A DNA stretch of 64,000 bases from Cryptomeria japonica (Eukaryota > Streptophyta > Pinopsida > Cupressales > Cupressaceae), in the NCBI RefSeq assembly GCF_030272615.1, contig NC_081415.1, forward strand, positions 606,121,137-606,185,136. Direction: 5' to 3'. Shown here one piece after another: positions 1-13,771 of the stretch. Position 1 is the stretch's first letter; every line of letters starts with the position of its first letter. The translations under genes and the position numbers were made by a program. The notes below the pieces were generated by a model that saw nothing but the letters and a program-made list of their open reading frames with translations, was not told the origin of the DNA and made no database searches.

Positions 1-2794
1 TTTGCCTTGGAGTCTTCGTTAGAGCCCTGAGCCAGGAAATGGTTAAGTCTTGGTAAACATCTACATCCTCCCATAGTTCTTCTGTTGTCTCTAATCTGCT
101 TAGGAGGGCCACGAACTTTGAATGAAGCTGAGCTAGATCCTCAATGAATTTTCCTGCCTCGGCGTAGACATCCTCTACCCATTCCCGGGAATTTTGTGCC
201 ATTGCTCTAATAAGTTCTGCATCATCAACTACTTCCTTGGGAAGGAAGGGAGGAGGAGTAGATGAAGAACCTGCTTCCCTGAGGGCTCTTTTGAAACTCC
301 TGACGTATTCGCATAGAAATTTATTTTCCTCCCTCAGCCACTTACATTTTACCTTTGATTTCAGCAACTTCTCCTTCATGGCTAAGGAGGAATCTTCAAA
401 ATCCCCCACAACTTGACCGGTGGAAGCATGGCCAAGATCAACCTGTCTGATGACGTAATCCTCCTGCCTAATCTCACTCCTATCTTTATCCACCGCAGGT
501 TCAGCGATGTGCAAAGTCCGGGATCCGGATTCTTCCCTAACTACCTTGGAAAACTTTCAGGGAGCCTTCCTTTCCGATGGTTGATCCATCCTCTTCAATA
601 ATTCTTCTAACTCTTGAGCAGGATTGATTCCTCCTTCTGCTTCATTCCCCAATCTGCCTACCAACCAATCTGGCGCGGAGATGGAATGGCTATGATCGTC
701 TGCATGCTCCTATTCCTGAGATTCCTCTTCCATTTCACCAAGGATAGTCTCTGCGAAGCTATCCTGGTGAACTTCTTCCTAGTGCGGGGAACTTTCTTGC
801 CTCTGACTTCTTGGCTAGTGACGGCCCTGTGAAGCATTGGTGCTGAGTATATCAGGCACTGGAACGTTCCCTGGAAGTGGGCTTGCGGGATGTGGGAACA
901 TCTCCACTTCTCGTATGTTTGAAGAGCTAACTAGTGAATGCTCCCTTCCTGTCCTTGTTCTCTTTTGTGGAGGTTCCTCTTGCTGGGTGTCCTGTTGAAC
1001 CTCATGCGGGATTTCCTGCTGGATATCCTTCATCTTTGCTGCCCTTGGCCTCTTTAGGGCATTTTTTCCTTTGTCCCTCCGGGATTCTCTTCTTGCCTGA
1101 CCCTGTGAAGAGCCTTCAGTTGCCTCACTGTGGGAATCCAGATTTCCCATCAACTGGTATGTCAAATGGACATTGTCTTCTACCAGCTTTCTTATATGCC
1201 TGTCAATCCAGTGCTTGGTGGATTTTAGCACTGGTCTAGCCAAGATGTTCAAATCATCTACCTCAGGCTCTAACCAATCTGGCAATTGGATAGGTTGATC
1301 TTTTACTTTCTCGAATTCGGGTTGCATCAAATCTGAATCTTCCTTTACCTGATCCGGTACCTGATGAATCTCACTTATTCTGATGGTGTCGAGGGGCAGT
1401 CTGGAGTGCATTCTTCTCCGAACCTCAAGGTCATCCTCGACACTTTCCCAATAATCCTCCAAGTGAAATCTGTGTATGAATTTGACACCGACAACCTTCC
1501 TAATATGGCTGTAAGGATCATATTGGGCCCTGGATGTGTAAAATGGTAGGCGATAGAATGCCAATTCCCCTGCTGCACTTTCAGCGGCCTCCAAACCTGG
1601 GCATATCTCCATGAAATCCCCCAAGACAATTGGAAATTCAATAGATTGCTTCTTCTTCTTCTTCTTCTGTAGCTGATCATAGGCAGTCAACTGCCTCATG
1701 AGCTCGAGCAATATAAGCTTATCTGACGGATATCTGGGCAATTTGTAAGACTGGAAGGAGAACCCTTGCGTCCTGATGTAGGTGAATTTGGGGAATTGCA
1801 GGAACGCAGCGCCATACCTCTAGACCAAGGCACTTGCTTGTGGAGACAACCTCATGTGTAACTTATTTTGCATAAGTCGTGTCAAGTACATGGTGAAGGT
1901 GTCATTCGCCAACCTGTAAGAGCTAACATTGGAGAGATGTAGCTGAGGATAACACTCATGCACTTTTAACTGAGCTAGTCCGCAGCCCATGATTCCTCTT
2001 GCTGGCAGCCCATCGAATCCTCCCCTTCGTGCAAGCATATAGAATAGGTAGGAGCTCATAAAAAAGTACTGAGACCTTTTCTCTTTCAGGTTCTTCAATT
2101 GTTCATGCAAGTAGTGACTGATCAATCTAGCCCAGTCGATCAGTGTATTTGAATTCATAATCTCGCCTATGTAGAAGAACATCCAAGGCTCGAAGTTCAC
2201 CGAGTGTGGGCATCCCATTACTCTGCTCAGCATCTTTATCATGTCCACATATTCCTGCTTGAACTCGAAGATTGTGAGAGTTTTGGGCATCTTGGAAGCG
2301 TGCACTCTAGGCTTCAGCAACCACTACTTGTTGATCAAATCAGCGCACCTGGCGGGGCTTGCTTCATATACTGCTTGAGCTCCGCTACTGGTCCTGTACG
2401 TCATGGAATAATGTGAAGGGATTCTGAAGGCTTCACCAATTGACTCTGGAATCAATGTTGCCAGTAACTTGCCATCTGGTGTTGAGATTGTTTTCCGCTC
2501 TAGATTGTAATGTGCTGCACATTCCAAGACCAGATTTGGGCATTGAATAGCGGGAGGAAAGCCAGCTGCTGCAACTATTCCACTTCTCACAATTTTGATA
2601 GCTGTCGGGGATGGATTGTGTCCTGTTGTTCCGAACATTCGTATCTTGAATGCAGCCCAGTTGAATGTGCCAAGGTTAGTATCGCTGATTTCTTCCCATC
2701 TTGAATTCAACCGAGAATGAGGAAGAAAACCCTTCATCTCCGCTTTGATCAACGCCTACCTGGAGATAGTAGCTGCCTTGCTAGGTTCTGCCAT
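1..2794 (-). pseudogene. Long retroelement-associated ORF, nonsense-broken, runs off left edge
   Basis: One frame stays open without any frameshift from an ATG at 2794 to the window edge (931 codons). It is broken by seven stops: TAG at 2756-2758, 2324-2326, 1820-1822, 815-817, 779-781 and 710-712, and TGA at 557-559. The predicted N-terminus starts MAEPSKAATISR. The middle part has a compact segment (residues about 160-310) rich in aromatic residues, with FEPWMFFYIGEIMNSNTLID followed by YFFMSSYLFYMLARRGG. This is reminiscent of the putative plant transposon protein domains found as additional ORFs in plant LTR elements. The C-terminal third is charged, with a Lys/Arg-rich and Gln-rich segment and helical, possibly coiled-coil stretches near the left edge. 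No pol lies in the visible part. I do not know its function. An additional ORF of an LTR element is the likeliest identity; a decayed host gene is possible. Confidence 0.6.
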
Positions 2795-2901
2795 CTTGGG
2801 AGTACTTCGAAATGATGAAAATAGAGACTATGTATGAATATTCTTCACTTCTTCACTCCTTTCCTGAATCTTGCACGTGAAAAATGAAATGCCATTCCCA
2901 A

Positions 2902-2911
2902 CTTATATAGA
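2902..2911 (-). promoter_or_regulatory. TATA box of the 1-2794 ORF
   Basis: On the minus strand the sequence reads TTCTATATAAG about 108 nt before the ATG at 2794. A start site near 2875 would give a leader of about 80 nt. This is a textbook RNA polymerase II layout, so the ORF probably had its own promoter or used an LTR promoter ending here. Confidence 0.5.
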
Positions 2912-3429
2912 ATTCTCAAGAGGCATCAAATTAGTAATTGCATTTATGGCACGTCATACTTTCCTCAATCACTATGCCATGCAAAGGCAACTTCCCATGC
3001 GAACAAGTTCAAATTTAGGACTTTCCTTAAATGCTCCTAGTCATGCATCATACTTGGAAGATTCCTCCTGCCAACTTGTTGATTTTATTCTTTCCAATTC
3101 TGAAGGATCTTTCTCAGGATTTGCTCGATTCTACTCCAACTTGTCATCTCTCACTGTCGAAGGAACTTTCATGGCTTTTCTCCACATCCCTATTTTTTAG
3201 GGATCTTCCTAAAATTTAGGAGTCAGGTTCATTGGATGGGGAATTTCATCCCGATTCCGAATCTATAAAAATTTCCACATTTGGTCGGGGTTTGGTGTCT
3301 AAAAATAGCATATTCGAAAATTCACCCGAGGCGAATTCTACTTTTTATTCCTCCTTGACTCCTTGGATTCCGTGCCTTAGGCAAAATTTCAATTTTTTAG
3401 CTTGGGTGAAATTTTCACCACGCCAAGGA

Positions 3430-3900
3430 TTCATGGATTTTCCTCCTGTGAATGCCTTCTTGAATTCAGCGCCCCAGCCCAGCCTTGGGCGCATTTTAGC
3501 CTTGTCCATGGCCTGGTGGAATTTTCCACTTGTGAATGCATTTTTTGGTTTTGGCGCCCCAACCCAACCTTGGGCACATTTTCAACATATCCATGGACAC
3601 ATAGATTTTTCCACTTGTGAATGGCTTCCTCAATTTAGCACCCCAACCTAGCTTTGGGCGCATTTTCAACATATCCATGGACACATGGATTTTTCCACTT
3701 GTGAATGGCTTCCTCAATTCAGCGCCCCAACCCAGCTTTGGGCGCATTTTCAACATATCCATGGACACATGGATTTTCCCACCTGTGAATGGCTTCCTCA
3801 ATTCAGCGCCCCAGCCCAGCCTTGGGCACATTTTCAACATATCCATGGACACATGGATTTTTCCACTTGTGAATGGCTTCCTCAATTCAGTGCTTAGAAT
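3430..3900. repeat. 84-bp tandem repeat, about 5 copies
   Basis: The word AACATATCCATGGACAC recurs at 3584, 3668, 3752 and 3836, exactly 84 bp apart, with a degenerate first unit before it. Each unit contains GCGCCCCA and TTGGGCGC facing each other. Because 84 is a multiple of three, both strands stay open across the array (28-residue periodic peptides); these readings look like by-products rather than genes. Confidence 0.9.
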
Positions 3901-3904
3901 ATTT

Positions 3905-6900
3905 AGAACTCCTGTGCTTTTGAAGTGTTTTCCTGAGCTTTCCATTTTAGGCATGGATTTCTAGCACTTGACCCTATTTCTGGCTATCTTTGTCTGTTGT
4001 CTGACTTTTCGGAATTAGAAATGTCTACGAACGCCTGTTCCTTGTTGCCTCGTCTGACTGACCTTGCCAGTACTGACTTTCCAAAAATAGAAACTTTCCA
4101 GGTGTCAACATTAGATCCCCGAACAGGGTGCAATATTGACTTACTATAAATAGAAACTTACAAAAAATAGTAAGTTTGATTTTTGGCAAAATGGCGACAT
4201 TCCGGGACTCGGAAAAATCCCTAAAAAATAGGAACTTTCTAAAAATATAAAGTTGCTCCGTTTGGGCTCTAATTTCACTGGGAAGTCCCTCGAAGGGTCC
4301 TGATTCCATTCGTAGACTTAGTTTTCCCGGAACCCTAACAGGAACCCCTAAAATGTAGGACAAAAGGCAAAACCCTAGAAAAAGGACAAAACAGGCCCTA
4401 GACTTCATAGAATTTGCTCGACAGAGGAGTAGACTAACTCTAACTGACCTCCGAACATCCGCAAAGCAGAGAGATTGAAGAGATTGCTACCAACACACAC
4501 AAAAACCAAGGCCAAACGACCAAAAGGGCCTAAAAGCTAGGGGGTCCCTAGCTGGGATGGGGTGATGTGTGATTAGGTCACAACAGGTAACTTTAAAATA
4601 TTCTAGTGAAAATTTAAGCAGGAAAATTTTTTGTAGAAACTTTATGCGTGCAGTCACATGTAGGGGTATGAAACTCCTACTTGCACTTTGAAGTCTCATT
4701 GAAGATAGAAGCTCCAAGATACAAGAAATTTTAAAACTTATGCCAAAATTTTGAGAGCGCTGATTTCTGTGGAGAAAGATTTGTGCTGATGTGGAAAAAT
4801 GGGGCACTGAGAGTTTATAGTGCATACGTGAAAATTTTACAGAGATATCCCATGTTTGTTCTTGTTTTCTAGAAAAATAAGAATGATGCATTTTTTTTTA
4901 GATATTTCTGGAAATGAAAAATGGCAGTTTAAATATTATCTTCTGAAAATTGAAATGAAGCTTGAAGTTTTGTGTACCATGGGACAACTTTGACTGTAAA
5001 TTACCACTTCAATTATTCTTCAGCACCTTCCAAGAAAATTTACGACCCAACCACCCATGGGACTACTGCCCATCACTCCCAAAATATTCTAGGAATTTCA
5101 TCAATAACCAAAGGTAGAGACAGATTTTCCTCTAGTTGTAGCTAGCATGTACAGAGGACCGAAGGTTTAGAGTTTAGATGAACACTCCAAAAATATGATA
5201 GAAACCAAACCTCCAAAAAAAAAAAAAAATTATTATGAAACAGATATGTGCCTACTCAATCTCCAATCTTCTTTATTTTAATAGCTAAAATAAAGGAGAT
5301 TAAATAGAAGTCCAGACATATGTCAAAAATGGAAAACGGTAGAAATAATCTCAGAAATTTGGTTAAATCAAAATATTCAATTAGAGCATCAAGATGAATG
5401 CGGCTTAGACTAAAGCTTTGGCAGAATGCAGTTTGCTTTTGTTATTTAAAAAAATGAGCACAAACAAAGAGATATCCGGATCTATATTTCAAAATCAAAA
5501 CCTATAGAAATAATATCAGAATTTCAATTACTTCAATTCTTCAGTTAGGGTTTCAACATACATTTGGCTTATGTCTAAAGCATTGGCAGATTATAGTTGG
5601 CTTCTGATATCTCTTTCTCTACTGGCGCTGAGTTCATTTCACCGTTGCAAACCCTAGTAATAAAACAATTGCCTCCAAAAGAAAAAACTTGTACCTACTT
5701 ACTACATGAATTGTGTCAATAGTAATCCACGCTATAGTATTTAGCCAAAATAGCTGTTATACTTCCATTACCAACTGGACAAATGCTTTTCTATTTTTAT
5801 GCCCAAACATTGCAACCTTTGACGAAATATTTCACCTAAATTTTTGGCGCTTGGGAAAAATAAACAGCGTTTCAAAGAATTGGCACAGAGAATCAAAAAC
5901 TTACTGTTAATGAAATCATCTAAGAACGCCATAATTGATAATCGATGCTCAAACTTCAGCAAATTTGTCCGAAAACGATAAAGATTTGTTTCACAGAACA
6001 AAAAGTAAATGAATGTTAGTTTAAATTATGCAAATATTTAGGTGAAGGTATATACAGAGATAATGCTTTTTAACTTTTAGAACTTTGCAAAGTTCGACCG
6101 AGGGATATAAAAATTGAATAATAATAATGGTAAAAAGTTATAACAAAACTTCCGCCTGTAGAAAAGTTTTGTTGGATAAAATACTCTTTTTAACTTTTCT
6201 TTTTGGCCTTTTTGAATTCGTTTGGCTTGGAGATTGCGAATTTGAGATTTCGTCTTAATAACTCGGAATTAAATTTGATTCTATTTTTCATAATTCCTAT
6301 TTTAGGAATATTTTATAGAAAATGATAAAATTTATATTAAATTACTTTTATTTATATTCAGTTTGTATATAATTTTTAAAATAAGATCATTTTTAATGTC
6401 TGAAAAGTATTTTTGATTGAATAGTCATTGAAAAAAAATATTACATATGTAAATCAATTGTCAATTTTAGTCTAAATATGATGGTTGTATAGTCAAATTT
6501 AGACATTTTTGTCGTAAAATATAATAAAATTTTAAGAAAATTGTATTACATGAAAGGAGAGATTTTAACAAAGCATCAAAATCTATATAAATTTATTATA
6601 ATATATATTATTAGTTTGTATGTAATATTTTTTAAATAAGTTATTTATTTATATTTGAAGGGTATTTTTTATTGAAAAATAATTAAAAAAATAATACTTG
6701 ACAAATAATGTCAACCATCAAATTTAGACTCAAATTCTAATTATGTTCGACAAGAATTAAATTTTCATGCTTTTAAATTTCAAACTTATTTTATTAGCAA
6801 TTTAAATATAACCTTATGAATTTTTTATGTATTTTTCTCCTTTATTTTCTTTTCTTGGGACGTACATTGTCTATGCCCTTTTTATATAAATTTGGACTTA

Positions 6901-8600
6901 TTAAGCAAGGCATGCAATTAATTAGAAAATAACTTAGATTTATTTAGTTTAGAGAAGTTGGGCATTAATATTAAAAATGTTAGTTTTCAAAATGAAATTG
7001 AGAAAATTAGAGTATTTTGTTTTTAGTGTAATGATGATGAATAATGTTGATGTGACATAAATTAATTCAATAGTGTTTAGAAAGCTAATCTTGTTGATTG
7101 TCTTAAACTCTACATAAATCAAAAATTCTCTGTGAATTTAATCTCTAGGTGAATTAGGTCACAATCCTAATCTAACAATTCACAAACTTTGGCAAATGAA
7201 TCCTCCATGATGTTTGTTGTCTAATTATACCTAATTGGCAATATTTGAAAATCTTATAAAAAATTCTAAACTATGAGGGTCAAGTTTTCCTTAATCGACC
7301 CCTTGGAAGACTAACCTTAAAACCATGGGCTTGTATGGTTATCTATAACTAATAGTCTAGAGAAGTATGGTCATGTACTTCTACTTAAAGGACAAAGTTA
7401 TCTTACATTAAGCAACCATCAATTGTAATAGGATACAGTAAATTAGCATCCAAGGACATACACTTGATATGATGTGTGTATTGTTTGTACACTAAGGTAT
7501 TTTTGGGGTCCCTAATATACCTTTCATTCATTAAAAAAACCATTGAATCAAAAGCTAAACATTACTAAATAAGCAATTAACTAAAGGATTAAAAAAGTGG
7601 TGATAGTATTACTATCATAGATAACAAGTATGTTAAATGGAAAATTCAATTGAAAATCCGATACTAACTACTAATCAACAATTGTTACATGAATATTTAA
7701 CTATCTTTAAATAACAATTGAATGCAACAATATTAACAAATTAAAATACAAAGTAGCATTGTACCTCAACTGGGCCTTTACTGGGGTATGTACACTCATT
7801 GCACAAAATAGTTGGCTAACAATCAATGATTCATGCCAGTTACTTCATAGAGATGAAGATAAAACTTGTTGGAATTCGATTGCTTATTTAAAAATAGAAA
7901 ATATCAAATACTTGACCATTTGATCCGTTGTTATTTGTAGTCTATAAACTTAATCCTAACTTATTTGGACTCATCACTAGATATGTCACTCGTCCTTGTT
8001 ATGCAAAGAGGGAATTATTTTCAAAAAGAAAACAACTCAAAGACTAAGAAACAAAGTCTTAGCATAACTCTGCTAACATAAGAGATAATATTTGATCACA
8101 AAGTCATGTGTGGATAGGCAATAGAATCATGTAATGTTAAAAAATATTGACATTAACTACAGTATAAGAGTCCTTGATTCTATAATCATTTTTTGGTAGT
8201 ACGAGTCTTATGAAGCTACAAGATCTTCCTTAGCCATGGTTAGCTCAACACTAATTTGCATGTTGATATAAAATCATACCTCTCTTGGTTGCAATATTAC
8301 ATTTTCTCATTGTTGTTGTAAGCACTTTGGTTGTAGGTACTTGTGTGCTACCTATCGATGGCTATCTCTTTTTTCTTTCCTTGCTATAGAATAGGTTAGT
8401 CTTTTTTACAAAAACACTTATTTATCAAGATTAATCATGTTATCCTATCACATGTCAATTAATAATTATATATACATGTAAATTTCATTAAAGCATTGAC
8501 AACTATGTTCAGTGCACCATATTAACATAAACTTATAAAATATCATGAAATTGTATGAAAGTTTAGTAGTTCTTGGGAAATAACAAAGAAAAAGGTAGCA
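3905..8600. other. AT-rich noncoding DNA, no gene recognised
   Basis: No reading frame with family features is visible on either strand. 4025-4900 holds short open stretches without recognisable motifs. From about 5900 the sequence is strongly AT-rich, with poly-A/T runs. It is probably decayed repeat DNA. Confidence 0.6.
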
Positions 8601-10145
8601 TTTAAAACACAATTTGGGAATCCATCACTTCCCCAGCCTAATTTCATTCTTTCCCTCTAGCAAGAGGTGGCATTTGATTCTACATCAAAGCCAATTTTCT
8701 AAAGTCCCCCAAGGTTGTGATACCAGTATGTTGAGAGTATCCTTTCATCTTCTCTAATATGCTCCACCTGGCTTCCCCTACTCTATCATTAGAAGGCACT
8801 ATTCCTTGTCAATGTGGAATATGCCACCATAGTAATGGTGGTTGAAATAGAAGAGATCCTAAAGTATTTTATAGTCCTTTGCAATCCTTATGTATTTATG
8901 TGCTCTTTAAATTATCGCATGAAAGTTATACAAAAAAATGAGGTTCATTTCCTTACAATTCATCAATTAGCCCATGCCACCTCCTTGGAATGAATTATAC
9001 AACCTCTTGTCCTACAATTATGGCCATTTGTACAAATATGGTGTAATTGAAATTCTTGTATGCCAAAATTTGATCATAAATATTTGGTTAGCTAACAATG
9101 GTAAACCAAATATCTAGCATCTTATATAGGTTTTATGACTCTAGTATAAGACCAAGAAATTGATTTCTCCAATTCCCTATACTCGTGCATCTATTTCCCT
9201 CTATTGGTTTCATTTTACGAATACGAAAAATTCTCATAGATGCAAACCCCACACATAAAGCAGTGGGTTCTATTTGATGTCATGGGGTAGAGCATAATTA
9301 AGCAAAAAAAATTCACATAGAGTATTTTGCAATGTTATAGTTAACCTTGAAAAATATTGAAGAATCGCCTAAAGGTAGCCATGGAGAATGATAGATCATA
9401 ATATAACTGCATAAATTGAAAACCTAGATATTGCTACCTTAAAAATAAGGCATAAACCCTTGTAGGTGGCTCACATTTGACAATTTGGGGTGCAATGAGA
9501 GACATTTGATCAATGTTGTCTTTTAATCTCTTTATTTCCTCATCCTTATGTTGAATATTTGAAACAAAAATTGATCAAGCATTTCATCTTTATCTTTCCT
9601 TCACTTCTCATATTGCAGCTTAAGTTGTTGCATTTTCTTCTATAGCGACAAGGCAATATTTGCCCATGCAAATTTGGAAGGAGTCAACTGTATAGTTGTT
9701 GATCAATTCTCTCTAATACCTTCTTATTTGAGATAATTACTCTAGGATATACTATTATAGATATGGAAATTGTTCTTCTTCCTATTTGTCTCCCCTATGT
9801 GCAATCTTTAGCTATGAGTGCACGAATGTTGCCCTTCTTTTGGCTAGTCTATCCAATCCAAAAGTGGTTTATTAAATGAATGCCCCTCACCACTAGCTTC
9901 AAGGGATGTGGACTCCACAATCTAAACTCAAAATTATTTCTCTGCAAATATGTACCTCATTTTAGAGTTGGTTTCTCGTTCTACTATAAGTGGTTGTGCT
10001 TTTGTAAGAGTTGTTTTTCTTGTTGCCCTACCCTTTGCAAGTGATGTGATCACACGAGGGCTTTAAAGGAGTCATTGTCTATTGTTTGCTCATGATGGAG
10101 ATTGAAGCTGATTTTTATTTCTTTTTACCCATGAAAGGGATATTT
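8600..10145 (-). pseudogene. Old coding relic of unknown family
   Basis: Read on the minus strand, a single frame between about 9050 and 8649 gives protein-like sequence broken by eight stops (5 TAA, 2 TGA, 1 TAG). Segments such as FIPRRWHGLIDEL and GEARWSILEKMKGYSQHTG look like real protein. Upstream, around 9660-9540, the same strand yields a Lys/Gln/Glu-rich, coiled-coil-like segment, and near 10140 there is an ATG followed by broken frame. The family is not recognised. It lies downstream, in the minus sense, of the old Ty3/gypsy pol relic once the copia insertion at 11082-31918 is ignored, so it could be that element's extra ORF. That link is inference. Confidence 0.45.
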
Positions 10146-11076
10146 GAACTGCTTGTATTTTTCTTGTGGTACCAGTTACAATTGTGACCACAAGGTGAGT
10201 TTCATGAAGTTTTTGAACTAGGGTTTTCAGAAAGCACATCCTTACTAGTGGGGTAGGAAATTAAGAAGTAGCTTAGTGTTCAAGGAAAGCTTCATGCACA
10301 CAAGAAGATGCATGAATTGTAGAGATTGTAGGGATAGATGAGATTGTAGGGATAGATGAGCTTGTGGGTCCACTCTTACTTTACTCATTTCTTGGTCGCA
10401 CCCCCTCTCAAGCACTCATTGTTGTTGTTCATTTAAATGTAAGTGGTTGGATATGAGGCCCAACATTTACCCCTCTTACTCTTAGTTATAAAAAAATTCT
10501 TCCCGAGCCATATTTGGAAAATGAATGCTCAAACTCCTTTTAACTAGTAAATTTTGAATTAAATAATGATGAGATAATGCAGTAGCCTTAGCTTTCTAGA
10601 ATTTTATGGCCATGTGTGAGAATAGGTGACAAAGAAATTTGGAGACCTTTACATGCCAATCTAGAAAATTGATAAGCAATCCCCATCATTTAAGATCATT
10701 GCATGATATAGCGATTCTCTTCTAACCAGGTTGTCACCTATCTATGGCACTTCAAACCTCATAGCTTATCTATTCTCCTCTATAATGAAATCTACCATCT
10801 CCCCTTATTTATTCACTATTAAACAACCTATTTGAATGAATAGTAGAACTCCAAATCTTGTGTTGAATTTATTTATCCTAGATTGGTTGATTTGGCATGA
10901 AAAAATTATTACTACATGTGTATGAACAACCACAGTTTGGTTCAAAGGTAGAGAGAAAGCTATTCATTCAATATCATTACAATTGGTAACTTGAGTATCA
11001 TCCCCCCAACTAAGGTTACATGAAGCGCTATTCCTAATTGCTATAGTTATGAGAAATAAAATGGAATATAATGGAA
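10146..11076. other. Noncoding flank with a small tandem duplication
   Basis: No gene is seen. An 18-bp unit, GATTGTAGGGATAGATGA, is repeated twice in tandem at about 10324-10359. This stretch is the target DNA left of the copia element that begins at 11082. Confidence 0.5.
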
Positions 11077-11081
11077 ATAAA
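11077..11081. repeat. Target site duplication, left copy (ATAAA)
   Basis: ATAAA directly precedes the LTR start TGATGA and is repeated at 31919-31923 after the other LTR, proving a single insertion event. Confidence 0.88.
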
Positions 11082-13466
11082 TGATGAAATAGCTTTGATT
11101 ACCGACAGACAATTGAGAGTGGGGAGGGGGGGTGAATCAGTTGTCTCGCAAACTTACACAAATCAAACTTATTATCAGATCTGATAATTAAGCATGAAAG
11201 CATAAATTAGCAACACATTAAGAACACACATAACACCAAGATTTTTGACATGGAAAACTCGGTCAAGGGGAAAACCACTGTGGGAACCTACCCACAATAT
11301 GATGATACTTTGTTAGAAGTGTAACTAAGAAATTCGGAATAACCATCAAAGCAATAGATTAGGATACCATAAACATAAATTGCAATGAAATCAAATCCTA
11401 ATACACTCAATAAAGGAATGAAGATCAAACATTCAAAATAACACAAACCATATGCAGATGTTCCCTTCATTAACCTCCATTGTTCTTCTTTCTCCTTCAA
11501 ATTGTTGTGGGTCTCACCTAAAAAGCAAGTTTATTAAAAGAAAGATGATGATATGATAGAAAAATGATTTAGGCAGCATAAGGATACTCAAAGCGTGGTT
11601 GTAAAAAATGAGCAATGAGAGCTCAATTTATAGAAAAAAATGGGATTTGATTGAATGGCTAAGATTGAAAAGATTTTTGGTTAGATGGACGGACTTGATT
11701 GAGTGCACATCAGAGCTGCCATTCAAGGAAGGATGAAGATAGAAGAAAGAAAATGGAGAGATATTATGAGAATAAATAAAAAAATATTTAATTATCTTTT
11801 CATAAATACCAAATTAGCAGGTTGAAGAGATAAGGGAGATAAAAATTAAAACGTGGAAGAGATAATTGGAAATAAAAATTAGAAAGAGGAAGAGCTAAGT
11901 GGGGTCATAAATAAATAAATAAAATTTATTTATTTCACCCACACATGGTAATTAAATAAATTAAAAAAAAATTAATTAGAATAATTTAAAGAAAGGGATT
12001 AAATAAGTAAAATAATTATTTAATCATGAAAGAATAATTAGCTTAGAATAAAGGGATTAAATAATTAAGTGAACTATTAATCAAAGAGGAATAGTTAGGA
12101 CTAGTTGATTAAGATCAAGGTTAATTGATTAGAAAGAGATAGTGATGAATATTAATTAAATAATAAAGATTATTTAATTAATGGTTTAGAAGAAAAATAA
12201 TTAAATAATTAAGAATTATTTAACCAGTTTAGATGAAAAAGGTTAGTGAAAAGTATCATCGAAGACTTGGGACAAATTTTCAGTGTCTACAAAAAGTATA
12301 TGAAATATTATAATGGCGAATGCACATGCATTCAGGCACACTGCCTAGAGCTCACTGCTCAAAAACAACAAGGGCTACAACCCAGGGAAGACTCGCTATC
12401 TAACAAACAGATGCAGATTACATCTGGAAGATCATGAACTGAAGAAATAGCATCTCCTTAATGCCTGGTTACAATTTCGGTTAAACACATAACAACTTTC
12501 TTCTTCTCACACTTCTTCTCTGCCTCCAAAATATGTATACATTCAGTGCACATACATTCTAATTCTCATCCATACACATCGCACACTCAATTACAAAGAT
12601 AATACATTTATTTATACACGACATCAACTCTTGTGTTCAGATCAACAAGGTCAACTCAACATACATCACTTAATTACAAAAATATAACCACACACGCTAC
12701 AAAATCAAATGCCGACCAAGCAATGTCGACTAAGACATAACATAGACCCATATCACACGCCTCGAATGTGAAACACCTCCAAGAATTATGCATGAACATT
12801 TGCAACACACTACAAGCATCTGGTCGGCCACAAATATGAAGAACACTAACACACCAGATAAAATCATCAATTACAGGCACAACGATCAATGCAAACCAAC
12901 AACACAAAAGGCACATGATCTAGAAACATCCAAAAGCATCATGAATTACCACTGCAACATCCGCACAAACATGAATTACTAGAATCACATCATCATTATA
13001 TCGGACTTCAAGAACACTAACTACAATGACTATCAACCTTGAAAAATAAATTGTGGAGCTCCAAACCACAAACCAATAGAATTGAAGATACACATCAATG
13101 TCCCAAACATTCCTCCAAATCTATAGAATAAGATATTATAATACGGAGTAATGCAGATCAAAATACTGAATACTGTGACATCACTGAACAACTGAAAAAC
13201 TAGCCACAACATAGATACTCATAACTCATTCAAATCTTCATGCAGACCTCTAAAATTGTACAGAATCATCTATACACAATCCTCTACAAACCCTTTAATC
13301 TGCAAACTTTGATCATCAATATGTTGAACAAACAAACTCACTAAACTTCACTGCAGTATAGTCACAAACAGAGAAATATGTTGACATCAATGACAACACA
13401 TCTCTCAGATATCATTAAAGCACATATTTGCAGCATACTACCAACAATCTCCCCAAACATCTAACA
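11082..13466 (-). repeat. Left (3') LTR of the 11-32 kb copia element
   Basis: It matches 30515-31918 along its length once the insertion at 11320-12291 is removed, leaving about 1.41 kb. It starts TGATGAAATAGC and ends ATCTAACA. A G-rich tract near 11118-11130 precedes GGTGAATCAG, a box also present in the other copia-type LTRs of this window. Confidence 0.9.
11320..12291. mobile_element. Solo LTR inserted in the copia LTR
   Basis: A 972-bp block starting TGTAACTAAG and ending GTGTCTACA interrupts the left copia LTR exactly where the right copy is continuous. It is bordered by AGAAG (11315-11319) and AAAAG (12292-12296), a 5-bp duplication with one change. There is no internal coding region, so it is a recombined solo LTR. 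Its end GTGTCTACA and AT-rich body resemble the old LTR at 47222-48428. Confidence 0.75.
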
Positions 13467-13481
13467 ATTTCCCCCTTTTGC
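13467..13481 (-). other. Polypurine tract of the copia element
   Basis: Read on the minus strand, GCAAAAGGGGGAAAT abuts the 3' LTR start TGTTAGATG. This is the expected plus-strand primer. Confidence 0.8.
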
Positions 13482-13771
13482 ATTGATGGCAACATATGAT
13501 TTGAAAAACAATCAATGACAAAGAAAAGGAAAATCTCTCTCCCAAATCTCTTATGATACTCTCTCCCCCTAAACTCTTCACATTTTTTCACATGAATCTC
13601 TATTCCTCTTTGACATAAATGGAAAAGGCACATATTTGTACCACAAAACATAATAAATGACTCACAAAATTGACTTACTGACTACTCCCCCTGAGTAGCA
13701 ACCTCCACTCGTCAATCTAGATCACAAGATATGACTATGAAATGCACCAGACTAATGCATACCAATTCATC

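Noticed and set aside
1-2794. Reassigned or suppressed TAG codons
   Set aside because: Plants use the standard code and TAGs coincide with predicted Gln sites in dead elements; methylation decay explains them more simply.
3496-3964. Open frames on both strands with 28-residue repeats
   Set aside because: They follow from an 84-bp tandem repeat whose length is divisible by three; no start context or family similarity supports a protein.
5713-6001. Short open frames in the AT-rich region
   Set aside because: Under 80 codons, no motif, no codon bias seen, overlapping on opposite strands.
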